Source: Pyrrhoderma lamaoense (taxonomy: Eukaryota > Basidiomycota > Agaricomycetes > Hymenochaetales > Hymenochaetaceae). Taken from it: a DNA stretch of 64,000 nucleotides. The first letter of the stretch is position 1. Each line of letters begins with the position of its first letter. The notes beneath the pieces were generated by a model, which saw nothing but the letters and a program-made list of their open reading frames with translations, made no database searches and had not been told where the DNA came from. The stretch covers positions 372,001-436,000 of the forward strand of contig NBAZ01000013.1 in NCBI GenBank assembly GCA_002794735.1. Reading direction: 5' to 3'. A program made the position numbers and the translations under genes. Positions 24,410-36,478 of the stretch are shown one piece after another.

Positions 24410-25476
24410 AGCTATTGAGTAGGAGATTGAGAAGATAAAAACTGATGTTTTATGCTTTAACTACTAGGTAAAGGGCTATTCAAAAGCGAGCTGCTCGTTG
24501 GATCCTCCTCTCACAATCTTGCTCCATCTTTTATACGCAAAATTGCCTGAGTCTGAGGCCAAACTTTTCTGTCATATCCATTTCTTTCAAGTGGGCAAGA
24601 AAAGTTGCTGGCACAACTGACCCTTAGGCAGTTGTTCCGTACTTTTTTCCATGACCTTCCCGTGCCTAAAAAAAGATCCATACTCGATAGAATGACACCT
24701 AATTCAGTACCTATCACACACCGTGAGTATAAAAAAGTATAACACGGCGCCGCAGAACGCGCTCCTGCTGAACCGTGCGCTATGATCAGTCGCCTCTTCT
24801 GTCTTCTGAAACGCTCCGGCAGAAGCTGGGAAGGATCTTGACATCTTTACATTCTCACCGGCAAGCCTCGATCGCCGGACCGCCGGCATGTTGTTCCAAT
24901 TGTAGCCTTTTATGCCTCGATTGAGGTTATTCAACTTCGTAGTCTTTTCAAAATTGCGGTGCAGTTCTCGGAGAAAGATAATATATTTTCGCACTTCTTT
25001 AATGACAACAACGTGGGTAAATCTCGCTCATCCCGACTTTCAGGGGTAAACACTCCTTGTGGTTAGAATACCCTGAAAAACGTTATTGGGAGAGTGTGCA
25101 GTCATACTTGCAGCCATATTTAGGTCATATTAAAAGAACATAGAGGATCCTTGGCTTCCATACTAGCCAATTCAAGAGATGAAATTGGGCTATTCAGTTT
25201 ATCCAAACGGTGAGCCATGAGCCAGTTCTTCATTCATTGTAGCACAAGGAGTAGTTACACATCGGTACATCTGATGATACAACCAAACATGCATATCATT
25301 GATAAGGACAGTAGAATGAGAAGCCTATTTACATATATTTACTTATCAGACGGACAGTTACATATGGAAACATTGAGAAAGAGAGACAATCATATCCTCC
25401 GATAGGACAAAAGATTTCATCATGGTCACTAGTTTGAACCTACGAGAAAGATGCGTGTTCCGTAACTAGTTGCGAT
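24410..25476. other. Intergenic region between HsbA-like copies 2 and 3
   Basis: Contains the copy 2 promoter with a TATA box and a block at 24629-24780 that resembles the region upstream of copy 1. No further gene supported between 24800 and 25476. Confidence 0.5.
24528..24535 (-). promoter_or_regulatory. TATAAAAG box, HsbA-like copy 2
   Basis: Minus-strand TATAAAAG about 120 bp upstream of the ATG at 24409, matching the placement in copies 1 and 3. Confidence 0.55.
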
Positions 25477-26290
25477 TCAAAGCCCGCCAAGGACTCCAGT
25501 GAGAAGACCCAGGACATCGCTCAATCCAAGACCCCCAAGTAAGCCGCTAGATAAGAGATCCCCAATACTGGAGTTATCAATGTCAATGTATGCAAGAATA
25601 CCTGTCACAGACATATACGATATTCAGACGGCTTACATTGGCAACGAAGATACAACGTTGAGTAGATCTGTGACTACGTCACTCAGAGAACTCGAAAGGC
25701 CAGACATAAGGCCAGCTAGAGCGAGGTCGGCAGAGCTTGTGACTCCGGCAAGAACACCCGGAAGAGTACTCTCTACATTAGACAGAGTAGTCGTGATAGC
25801 CTGAGTCATATGCAGATAGAATCAGTATTAAAACATTGATATAAGCATGTCAATAATCTATACTAACATTGATGGTATCTGCGAGTGTATCGGCAATGGC
25901 ATCTGTGTCTACCGTATCATCAGAGGTGATATCCAACTGAAGGGCAGAGGAATGAGCAGTGTTTAGCGCAACAACGACCTGGTTCACAAGCGTCGAAACG
26001 TCTAGGCTTGTTCCATTTTTACCATCCGCAATCAGCTCTAGGACGACAAAAAGAGAAATTCGCGTAGTCAATAAACTGTGTTACAAACAAGGACACACAA
26101 GCTTACGAAGCTGAGGAAGAGCTTCGTTGGTGGTCGAACTCAATGTGGAAAATATGTTTATGACATCATGCGTCCTGTCAGAGTTCCGTTCCGCTAAAAC
26201 AGCTCCTGGAGCTGTGACGGGACTGGCAAAGACAGAGGTGCTAATAACCAAAGCAAAAGCTAGGAAAGAGGTAGAGCGGACCATGATCAT
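25477..26290 (-). CDS. HsbA-like secreted protein, array copy 3
   Basis: Two possible starts, MIM at 26290 and 26284. Signal peptide VRSTSFLAFALVISTSVFAS followed by PVTAPGAVLAER. Exon 1 ends STTNEALPQLR. Exon 2 encodes ELIADGKNGTSLDVSTLVNQ, VVVALNTAHSSALQLDI and TDAIADTLADTIN. Exon 3 encodes STLPGVLAGVTSSADLAL and LSDVVTDLLNVV. The last exon encodes GDLLSSGLLGGLGLSDVL and ends GLLTGVLGGL, stop 25477-25479. It is the most diverged of the three array members at the N-terminus but keeps all exon boundaries and the terminal LLTG-LGGL motif. Confidence 0.8.
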
Positions 26291-27655
26291 AACTACAAGA
26301 GTAGATGAAGAGACAAAGTAATTGTAGTGAGCTAGGAGTATATGCAAGACAAAGGAAACAATCGTAGACTGTTGTTGTAGAGCATTATCCTCAGCCTCCT
26401 TTTATATGTAAAAGCTAGCTAGGTTTTTTTTAATTAGTTCAAACCCAATAAAGTTTTTCTCAGTGAAGATGATGATTTGTTCCCTATCCTCACATCTTTT
26501 GAAGAGACGTAAGATTTGTGGAGGTTTCCGTCACAGACCAGGGGTTAGCACACAGGAAATGACCAAAGAGTAGGCAATCCGGGAAGACCGGTGCTACTGA
26601 AAGATCCCATTTTTGCCTTCTCTCTTCGGCAGTATACTGAAAGGAAGGAATTGTTAGAATATGAATAACAAATGATGTGAAGACGTGTGCACGCTGAAGC
26701 GAAAACATATGGTTGGGATTGCATAAACGTCAAGTTATAACATTCAGATCACCCATGCTCACATCTAGTGAAAACTTATAAGACAAAACATATAAACAGA
26801 AGTATGTAAAGGACTCAGTTATCTGTAGCATCTTGGTTTGAAGCTTTACAAGTGAAATCAGAGTTCAAGAAGAGTATGTTAAGAAAAGGTTGTTCTGAGT
26901 ATGCCGTAGAAAGGCACAAGTTTCTCTATACAAACAGTGCGTCCTAGAATAGTAGGAAGGGAGGGGAGCGACGATCGGGTCTCAATAGTAAAAAGTGCTT
27001 GGAGCATCAATTTTCATTAGTATTGCAAATGATATGGATTCGCCCTGATGATCTCGTAAGTGCCAGCAGACTAGTGAAGATATTATTGTTGGCCCATCAT
27101 CGCACGATGTCAACCTAAACACATCGCGGGAAGCTGCGGTTTCAGTAGGAAGAAGAATCTCAGACTATCCAATAACATACTCGATAAAAATGTCTTTCAT
27201 TCCCTTGCAGATAAACCATGCAGGATACTTTTAGAGTGAATGGGCATAGTCAAGATACACCAAGAAGATACATTACGCTTATGATAGTAAGACTCGAAAT
27301 AAAACCGTACTAATCAAAAGATGCTTTGGTATCAAGCAATAGAAGCCTCGAGAATTCTGTGGAAATCGCATCGGAAGAAGCGCTCTGAGATCGTTATTGA
27401 TCAATAGTTGCGGCAATATTTTGCTGAAGTGCCCCCAAGAAAGGTAACGCAAGAATCTGTCTACAGTTATGTGAAATGGAAATTGCAGGATGATACAATG
27501 TTTTGAACTTCTGTCTCTCCAGATTTTGGATCGTCAAACACTATTAAAGTAGGTGACTGGAAGAGATGTATTACAGATCCAAGTTCTGACGCAGAGAGGA
27601 AAATGGAGCATCACGGAGTAGCAGCTTAGCACAAGATTAATTCAGGTACAACGGA
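26291..27655. other. Intergenic region between HsbA-like array and SEN15-like gene
   Basis: About 1.35 kb, AT-rich. Contains the TATA box of copy 3. Short open frames at 26490-26733 lack recognisable features and were not accepted as genes. Confidence 0.5.
26398..26407 (-). promoter_or_regulatory. TATAAAAG-type box, HsbA-like copy 3
   Basis: Minus-strand ATATAAAAGG about 110-115 bp upstream of the two candidate start codons. Confidence 0.55.
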
Positions 27656-28277
27656 TTACAACGGCGGTTTTGTAAATCCTCGGCTGATTTTGTAGTAAAC
27701 CAAGGATGAGTCCTCGGTACAGACTGAGAGATACAATTCTAAGGGATCACCGAGATCTTTGAAAGCACTTTTCACCCTTGATGAGCCAACTATTAATCAC
27801 AGATATAGTCTGGGGCTAAGAATGAAACACCTACCAAGCTATGGACAGAACTTCGTTCATAGAACACGGTACGGCTATACTATCCGTCCCCTCATTACAA
27901 TGAAACAGATAATTTAGACCTTCAATCTCTTGGTTAGTTGATTTGATACTCACTGTATCCGAGCGGCGACCTCGGAAAGCTGCTTTTGAGCAGCTTGGTA
28001 AGTCTACTACTTCAATTTCTTCCCAGTTCTGAACTATGGAGAGTTTAGATGAATAACTGAGTTTTTTTTTCGCGTTCTTCGTTTGCTGATAGATGTAATT
28101 TGAACAAATTTCATACCTAAATGCAAATCGTTGAATGTCGCGAAAAGTGCTCCCGCATTTTTCGGATATTTCTGAGAGAACGAAGAAACATATATATACT
28201 ACGCGAAGGCGGAGGTTAGCACCGCGAATAAACTGATCAAGTCGATATACCTGTTTGTGGCCCTCCATGATGGGCAT
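27656..28277 (-). CDS. SEN15: tRNA-splicing endonuclease subunit SEN15-like
   Basis: SEN15 is the small structural subunit that pairs with the catalytic SEN subunits in the tRNA-intron endonuclease. Minus-strand exons read: MPIMEGHKQ; then KYPKNAGALFATFNDLHL; then NWEEIEVVDLPSCSKAAFRG RRSD; then SIAVPCSMNEVLSIA; and finally SAFKDLGDPLELYLSVCTED and YYKISRGFTKPPL, stop 27656-27658. The order (YP..ALF.T.NDL, W..V.VV.LP.C..AA.RG, VPC...E.LS) is that of fungal Sen15 proteins, and the length is about right. The start is uncertain: the first in-frame ATG after an upstream acceptor is at 28277, but an earlier exon up to about 28459 is possible. Confidence 0.75.
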
Positions 28278-28872
28278 CGGATCCAAGAGCCAATCGTCGC
28301 CAGTCGCGAATTTAGAGTTTGCATATCTGATGACTCAGCTGGGGCATGCCGAAGACTATTCTTTGTGAACTTCCGAGGTGGAGTGCTGTTATCAAGAAAA
28401 AGATGATATTTGTATCTATCAAATACATGAACTATATATAAGTTCGATGGACTATGCATGAGATTGTAGCTACTTGTTCACTTAATTTAAGAGGGTCATT
28501 AATGGAGAAGCTAGGCTAGCCATGATTGGTCCGATTTTGGTATACTTAAATTATGTGAAAGATGGGGGGCGAATCAAACGGACGATAAACGATTTAAAAT
28601 TTGTAGCGAAGCGAAAAGAAAAGACTTGCGAGCTGCGGAAAAATGATCAGTGTCCCAACCTAAAAATCAAGGTAGTTGAGGATCGGTCAGTTGCCTTATA
28701 TCAATATTCATGTAGCCTGCCAGTATCCTTCTACAGCATCGTCTTCCTCATTTTCTCATACAAAACTGATATTATAAGTGAAATCAAGTATTTCAGCAGA
28801 AGAGAGGAGTGAGATCCCTAACTTGGTTATAGAGTATTTGGGGATATTCACAGCTACCTTTTGATTAGCGAG
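28278..28872. other. Divergent intergenic region (SEN15-like / methyltransferase)
   Basis: Possible N-terminal SEN15 exon (28459-28310) and the promoter of the methyltransferase gene. A plus-strand open frame at 28522-28812 has no recognisable domain and is more likely leader sequence. Confidence 0.4.
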
Positions 28873-31800
28873 ATGTTGGGTATTCGGCGCAATAGAGAGA
28901 CTTCTATTCAGGACGCTCTATCCAACTCCGAGGCACTACCCTCCGAACGTCGGGAGAAGCCACAGATTTCTACGAAACTAGCCATTACACCCAAAAAGCC
29001 TCGAAGACGAGAAAGTGCCAGTAGTAGACCGCTTAACGATTCAACACCGGGCTCACCACGCCTCTTTGCGCGCTTACTAGCATCACCGACTGTCCGAGCT
29101 AAAGATAGCAAAAACAAGCAAGTAGTAAACACCCAGTTACAGCAACGAACTTCTCAATTCGCAACAGGCACCGTCGTGGGTCGCGGCACAAGCACAGTAT
29201 TACTCCAATAGATGTACTGGGTCGTCAAAGAGAGAACTCGAATGGTATTGAGGGTCACAGGAAGCCGATGTACCTGAAGCGGCATATACAAGCATTGGAT
29301 CCGGGGGAAGTCTTGCCATCACCTCTCGCATTGGGTAGAACATCGTACTTTGAGGATCAGCCTCCGCTTGCTTTGTTACCGCCTCCACCCCCGCCATTCA
29401 CCCTCCTCTGCCGGCAGATGCGATACTAGGACGTCAGATGGCGAAGGCTCCAAAGAGGTTGCTACTAGAATATCATTCACGTGACGCGGAGGGAGGACAA
29501 CATGAGGGTGCCCAGGTAAGTCAAATATTCATTGTTTCGTTTTGAGTTCTTTATCTATCTGGTTGTGAAACCAAATTTGTGATTGAATTTAATTAATAAT
29601 TTTGGCGGCAATAGTTGCATAAAAACCTGAAGAATGCTGACTCAGTAGAGTCTCAGACAAGTCCTTTGACTCCGACACCAGATCGCCCCCCTGGAAAAGT
29701 TGCCCTCGCCCATGACAATATGTCCGAGTCCGAGTTCAAGAAGTGGAGGAGAGCCCAAGAATCTCAGTTTTCAGTAAAGAATGGGAAAAAGCATCATCCA
29801 TACCCTAGCAAAGTAGCTCCTTTTCCGAGAAGCTATGATCGTTCAGTTCTAGATCAGTAAGTCCGGGCCACCTGCTTTTCACTATAGATCACCTCCGACT
29901 AACCATATCTTGAAGCGAGATGTGGGAAGCTCTATTCTTCGAGCAAATGCTTGGAGGTATTTGTTTCCATGAGTTTGCTGTTCCACCGGCAAGAGTGTGC
30001 GTATCTGTTTCATTACCTGTGGTCACTTCTCTGATCCCCTCTCAGCCTAGATTTGGGATGCGGTTGGTCATCTTTCTGCCTCTCTATATATATATAATTC
30101 AGTCTTGCTGTGCGCTTAGGAACCGGGCATTGGATCATCAGCGCCGCACGAAAATGGAAGGTATGCATTTATTGGTCATTTGCTTAGGACTGCTGAAACT
30201 AAACCATTTTGAAATCGTTAAACTTAGAATACTCACTTTGTTGGTACGTCATTTCGTCCATGATCGTCTTTGTTCATCGAAACCTAGCCGACGCTTAAAC
30301 ATATTTAGGGGTCGATATCGTTCCAATTCAACCTGACTTGAGAAGAGTAGGTTTGGATGACTTAGCCTCCCGGATAACATGGGTGAACGCGAATTTGTGG
30401 GGCCTTTGTCCATTCTCTGTAATTACCATCGAAGTTGATTATTTGATTTCTTAGCCTAGAGAAGTTACCTTTACCGGATGATCATTTTGATTTTGCGTAT
30501 GTTACTCTATTGTTTTCATTTCACTAACTTCTATCTAACCAAAAGCTGACAGGGTTGTCAAACGAATAGGCCGTGCTGTCCCAGAAGACAAAGTATGAAT
30601 TCTATGCTATTTTTCGTGTCCAGTTACTTATTTCCTGATGTTTAGTCGCACTTCGTATTCGAGGTATTTGTCATCATTATTGTGGTAACCCTACACCTTT
30701 ATTCAATATGCGATAGGAATTACTTCGAGTTCTAAAACCCGGAGGGTCTTTGGAGGTGGGTTCGCTTCTCTCGTTGTTTTTCTCACGACTTACATCATGG
30801 ATAGTTACTTGATGAGGATCTCTACTTTCCAGGAAGCAAGACAGAAGGGGGAGAAATTGCTACTGCTACGAGTACACCAGCACCAAGCATTCACAAGTAT
30901 ACGGGAGAATCGAAATTTCGATCTGATTGTCCTTCCTCTTCTTCCTTTCACTCTGAAGGCTCTGAACTCACTCCGGGTCTCTCACGCGAAGTACTGATGA
31001 TGACCAGGAAAGACACTCCGAAAAAACGTGTTCAGAACCTTCCTCTAGCTACTATGGTCGCGATAATTCCTTTGAAACAGCAAGAGTATATCAGCCATCT
31101 GATACATCCAGCGAATTCTCTATAGATGACCACTCAAAATCTTATCTCAGCTCAATTAAAAGCAGGAAACGTTTTTCCTTGGGCTACAGGGAACCTGTCA
31201 GCCACTTACAAGCTGTTGCCGGGCGCACACGCAGCTATTCTTGTACAAGGGAGGACGTCACACAATTAGAAGAGGAAAGGCTAAAATATGATGAAACCCC
31301 AACTCCAACAAACATGTATCTTTGTGCAAATAAACCAACAGATCCCTTAGATAACTCAACTCCATCACCAGGATCAGGAGCAACTCAGTCTACAGATTTT
31401 GTGATGGTTGGTGCTCCATCTGAGTCGACTTTTTTGGATCCCGATATTGTTAGTGATCTTGATCAAGACAATGTGGACAATAGAAAGCATACCAGATATG
31501 GTTCTGTTGCACTCAATAATCTTGAACCTGAAGCATTACAGCTATACCCCCAAGACGTGATAGGTGGATTCACACACCGCCGGGAATCTGACGCAAGTTT
31601 ATTACAGGACCCATCTCCAACTCAACCATTAAATCCACGAGATCACTCTCTTCTAACAAGAATTTATGATGAGATGCATGCTGATAGGTTCATCAACTTA
31701 AGCCCTCTTTCTCTCATGTAAGCATTTCACTTAAATATCTATATATCATACTCATTGGGATGCTAATGCTTACTTTAGAGGGGCATATCTCAATATATAC

Positions 31801-33429
31801 TTCGTTAGTAAGTTAACGCGTGATCTATAGTTATATGCGCAACTACTGATGCACGTTGATTCCAGATGTCAAGAGTCATGCTCCAGTCTCGTTCACTTTT
31901 CCTCCTAAACCTCAAAGCTACCCGAAGGGGAGATCAGGGATGATAACGAAATTGGGAACGATGCCGTAGATGGGTCCCTTCCGTCTCTAAGCAATGAAGA
32001 CTTGGATTGGCTTGTACAGTTAGTTTATGAATTTAATCTACAAAAGCTCAAACTCTGACCTTCAATAAATTCAAGTTCAAGTTTTGTGACAGGTCCCAAA
32101 CTGAAGCAAACTTCCAATGTTACTTCTCAAAGTACAACAAACTCATCAGGCTCGCAGCACCACAATTCAACTGGAAGAAGCTCTTTTTCTTATAGTGCTC
32201 ACGAATCTGCAGCCTCTCAATTCATTGTAATCGATAGTGCGCGTCTACCCGCTGCCCCAAAGTTCCGACAGACCCCACGTATAAACACCGCAAGCCCCGT
32301 TTCCACCTCCGGCCCATCATCTAATGGACAAACAACGATTGCTATGACAGCACCCTATAACTTAAAATCCAATGATATTTCAGCCACTCCGCACTCCACA
32401 ACAGATTCACTAAGTGTTCCCCAAAATGCTTCCGAGGCACATTACTCCGATACTTCATCTGTCCCCCTTCTCCCGCCGATTCTAAATCCCCAGATTTTCA
32501 ATCACAAAATCAAGGTTCGAAGATTAAGCAAATTAATACCTCTCGAGGACAGAGCTCTGATGTACGAGTGAATCTCCGTCCAAAAGTCCTGGACATGAAA
32601 AGTTTGCATTTGCATCTGTCTATCCGGGTAGCCGAGACTCTGGCGTGTGCAGAATCGATGTGGGAATGGGTACTTGCTGAACAGGCTAGACATGCGAGAG
32701 ATATGAAAGGCGGATTAACTAGGAGAGGAGAAAACGAGAGAGACAGACAGAGAGAGGTGATTTGGGCGATGACTCGGGAAGAATTCGACCAATGTCTCTC
32801 TCGATTCGAAATGTAAGCTGTCGGATCTTTGTTTATCACAATTATCCGTCTATATTCTTTATAGCTCTGCGCTTTTATCAGTGAACACGTATTGATAATA
32901 TTTCTCGTAAAACCACAGGGACATGCAAGATAAGATGTATCTAGATAATGCACTTGAACTTTATCTTGGCATGAAGCAATGCTACACATCAAAAAGCGCA
33001 GAGCGCCGGTCGTTCGACGCAGCGGTTGCAGCATGGGATAACCTTCAGGCCCAGCTCCAGTCTTCTTCCTCCCAAGTTCAAAGTCAACAACGACCTCAAG
33101 CTAGAACTGTTACTTCGTCTTTGCGTCATCAGTCACAACGCATACATGTTCAAGTGGCATCCCGTTCGAATAACAATTCTAACTCAAATTTCGGCTATTC
33201 TCAAGAAGATGTTGGTGGAGGTAGCACCAGCGACTGTACAGGTTCCACTGTTGTTGGCAGTGGTACTGCTAGTGCAAGTGATGTGACTGGATCTGCTTCG
33301 GATGATGCGGGCCAAGCGCCGCAAGCTGATAGAAGGAGCATGATGTCTTCGTCTACAGGATGCACGGAGGGTGGTCAGAGGTTGCTGAGCAGGACTATAC
33401 GAATATTCTTCGCTTCGAAGCCATTGTAG
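28873..33429 (+). CDS. Large SAM-dependent methyltransferase-domain protein
   Basis: Class I SAM-dependent methyltransferase with long disordered flanks. The N-terminal about 230 residues are basic and Ser/Pro-rich (MLGIRRNRETSIQDALSNSE onward, including LLPPPPPAIHPPLPADA). The domain begins EMWEALFFEQMLGGICFHEF, followed by motif I ARVLDLGCGTGHWIISAARK, then THFVGVDIVPIQPDLRRVGL (motif II), SRITWVNANL, LPLPDDHFDF and ELLRVLKPGGSLE. A Ser-rich linker follows, then NEDLDWL, a helical region LHLHLSIRVAETLACAESMW, REEFDQCLSRFEMDMQDKMY, and a Ser/Gln-rich tail ending IFFASKPL at 33429. A 16-nt microexon lies at 30228-30243. Four one-base frame breaks (29178-29180, 29388-29392, 30975-30977, 31921-31923) all close by adding a base to a run of G or C. 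The target of methylation is unknown. Confidence 0.85.
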
Positions 33430-34655
33430 TTCCTCTAGATATCCTCTCTCAATTTTTATCTATCCTATTCCCTTTCTGTTATACACTTTTACAGATTACA
33501 CTCTCTGTTTGTTGACTAATAATCAGTTTGCTCGGCTTAGGTTTTTGTTTTGTCATTTTTTTCCCTCTCACATGTTATGACTTTTCCCTTGAGATCGACT
33601 CTATCAGTTCTGTGTTCAGTGTATCATGTATGTTTACTTCTCTACTTGACGAAAAAATGTCTCCATCTTTTCCATCACTCTGTCAATTTCTCCTCGTCAT
33701 AGGCATACACAGTTAACATAGAATTCATATACACGCTGACCTTATACCATCTCACGCAATAATGTGGTTATTCGCGCTGTTGAAGTTTGAGATACGAAGT
33801 TACGCGATATGATTCCTTTTACAATATGCTAAAGACAAGCGTACCACAGCCTAATGTAATCAGCGAGAAAGTACAAGAAGGTAAGCAAGAACAAGTAAAG
33901 ATCCGAAGAATATTCTCTTTCCCTTCGCCGACAGTCACGTGATTATCCTTACTTCATTTTAGGAGTTGATAGGAATCTCCGCGTAGATTTTTTTCTTTCT
34001 TTTAAGCTTTTTAGGTTTCTCTCCGGCTAGATTGATCTAACGCGAAAACTTTTTGGATTAAAAAAGTACATCTGCTCTGGGTGACTCATGGCTAACTGCA
34101 CCTTGGTTTTCTCCCGAAAATTCAAAGTTCCCTTTTCTTCTTTCTGTCTCCAGTACCATGATATCCCCTGTCCACCAGTATCGGGAATACATTCTTCTAC
34201 TCCCTTGGGACTTATTCTCCATCTCATGTACGGTTAACATAGCTAATATCTAACAAAAGCAAGATTCGTACACGTATCGTTGTTAGGATGCTTAAACCTA
34301 TTAAATTGAAGGCCCTAAGAGTCAATACTATCGTTTCTGGTATCTAATAGTCTATGTCATTGAGTCTGGTTTTATTTACCATTATCTTCATCCATCACTG
34401 CTACCATACCCTTACTTGGAGAGTTAGTACGGTGACCTGTAGCGACAGCTCTGATTCACGTCTTTCGTTGACTGTTCTACTCTCTAATCTCTTTCAAGAA
34501 GCAGAATGTTGAAGCTAGAATGTCTTTCTTTATATCACAAACTCAAAGTCAGACCCGCTGGAGGGAACCGGGCCTGGAATCTAGGGTCAAACTTACTGGA
34601 AAAGTGGGTATAAGCAAATCAACATAACTGGAAGCAATGAAAATGATTCCATACT
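33430..34655. other. Intergenic region downstream of methyltransferase
   Basis: About 1.2 kb, pyrimidine-rich on the plus strand in the first 300 bp (3' UTR-like). No gene supported. Confidence 0.45.
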
Positions 34656-35131
34656 TTATAGGTCCTTGTGCAGATACACTACACAATCATCGTTAATTGG
34701 AGCAAACTCTCTGCATTCACCTTGTTGAAGATACTCAATATTATCCTGGTTTAAGTTTTGAGCGAAAATTAAAACATCGCTATTTGCTGATAATGTATAT
34801 ACACGAAGTGCAGCATTATTAATAGAGTAGGCATGATCTATGATTAGATGATCACCGATGCAGCTGGGGAGCTCATTTACGTGTTTAGTTCATACTTTCC
34901 CCGAGGACTTTGCTTATCTCATGTTCTTCTCATTTAGCTTATAAGCGAACTCGATCCTTGAGACATACTGCTGCAAGGGTGCAGGTGTTTACTTGCTTTC
35001 TAAGGTCTTTAAAGAGGCTATAAATGATGCATCCTCAAATAACGTACAATCCCCAAAAATTGAACTATTGGTGGATCCAGGGTGAGATGGGGGGTCAAAG
35101 ATCCCGCAGTTCTCCGAGACAGAAAATGAAA
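34656..35131 (-). CDS. Cryptic minus-strand gene, unknown product (partial model)
   Basis: Two minus-strand exons read well although neither has an ATG of its own. The terminal exon (34863-34656) encodes CIGDHLIIDHAYSINNAALR, VYTLSANSDVLIFAQN and EYLQQGECREFAPINDDCVV before a stop at 34656-34658. It is preceded by a CCCCAG acceptor. The upstream exon (about 35131-34993) encodes ENCGIFDPPSHPGSTNSSIF and GDCTLFEDASFIASLKTLES, with a GTAAAC donor in matching phase. The several Cys and the small size would suit a secreted protein, but no signal peptide or start was identified. I do not recognise the family. Confidence 0.4.
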
Positions 35132-36349
35132 AGGACCGCCGGTAATGCATTAGGAAGTAGGCTATACAGTACTGATAATATATTTCAATACCCTGAATTC
35201 AAAATCCTTGTAGCCTAGTATGAATAGTAGATCGATTTCCGCGTTACTTGGATGTTTGCAAAGTCTGTATATCGTATTCTACGTAAAGTAAAGACATATA
35301 CCACATTTATCGGGCACGTTTCACAAAAACAAGTAGGTATCATTCACAATGGAGGTAATGATACGTGATCCTCAGACATGTTCAAGTGGAGGAGGAACGT
35401 TTTGGATCAAGGATCAATATACTGCTCTGCAGTATTACAGCTGAGGGGGTGGATGAGTCGCGTGGCAGAGTCGTGTAGGAGTACTAACTTAGTTCGGAAT
35501 ATAAGCTATCCTTTTTTATCGCCCTTCTTTTGTGGCAGCGTACGGAAGGTTACAATGAGCGATTTATGCGCGTTTGATGACAGGTTTTTTATGAATTTCT
35601 TCCATCATTTCTTCTCCTGCATAAGCCAGCCTGTGCAAGCTATGTTTGAGAAATACTCCTTCCCCTCAACCTTGACTTCGGCCCGGGTTTTGTCATTTGG
35701 ATCTCATCTTCGAGTTAGATCTAATCATCTCGGTCTCATAATGGCTATTCCCCTTGGAAACTACAAGCCTGTCTTTTTATGTTTTAACTTCTACCCCCTC
35801 AGTTTCTTTGGCTACACTCGTGTTATTTTTAGATCATGATAAAACTATGAACTTGAGAACGGATCAACAGTAATTCGAAGAATGAACAGCAGGATGAAAA
35901 CGAATATTTATATCTTAGGGACATAGACCAACACCCTTGTGATAGAAAATATCAAGGTTTGTAGATCACATAAGCGAGTGATATGAACCTTCTAATGCCT
36001 TATTTTCAGTACTTGAGCTTCTTTGGCATTGGAGAAAACACTACATCAGTCGATATTCCTTGACAGACATTGGGCTCATATGAGCTTATTATGCCGTCAT
36101 GTGAAGTTTCACTCTGAGATGCAGACCACGAAGAAGGATATTGAAGACTGACAATATTGACAACAAGCAATAAAAGATGCATGTGGTGTTACGCACCAGA
36201 TTGGTGTGTAGTATTGCTTGAGGTTTCTAACAAGCATAAAAACGAAAATTATAATTTTATTTGGAATCCATTGACTCTCTGCTGGTGAAGAGCGCTGCCC
36301 CTTATAAACTTCTTTGAATCTGTTCCTCATGTTCATCTCTAGGTCACGG

Positions 36350-36384
<35 letters not shown>

Positions 36385-36470
36385 CTGGCAAGACGATAAA
36401 GACTGAATGGATCTAGTATTGCCCAACATCAATTCGAAGCATACAGTATTTACATGATAATCAGCGAAGG
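35132..36470. other. Sparse region
   Basis: Open frames on both strands (for example plus 35378-35839) lack domain features and normal splice structure. A TA/TG dinucleotide repeat lies at 36350-36384. Confidence 0.4.
36350..36384. repeat. Compound (TA)n(TG)n microsatellite
   Basis: An uninterrupted alternating TA run passes directly into an alternating TG run. The alternating purine-pyrimidine tract is about 35 bp. Confidence 0.9.
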
Positions 36471-36478
36471 CATTACTA

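Noticed and set aside
26490..26733. Short minus-strand frames with a signal-like start
   Set aside because: Two overlapping frames, no stop-to-splice structure, no family resemblance.
35378..35839. 153-codon plus-strand open frame
   Set aside because: No domain, no convincing splice sites, aromatic-rich T-biased composition.
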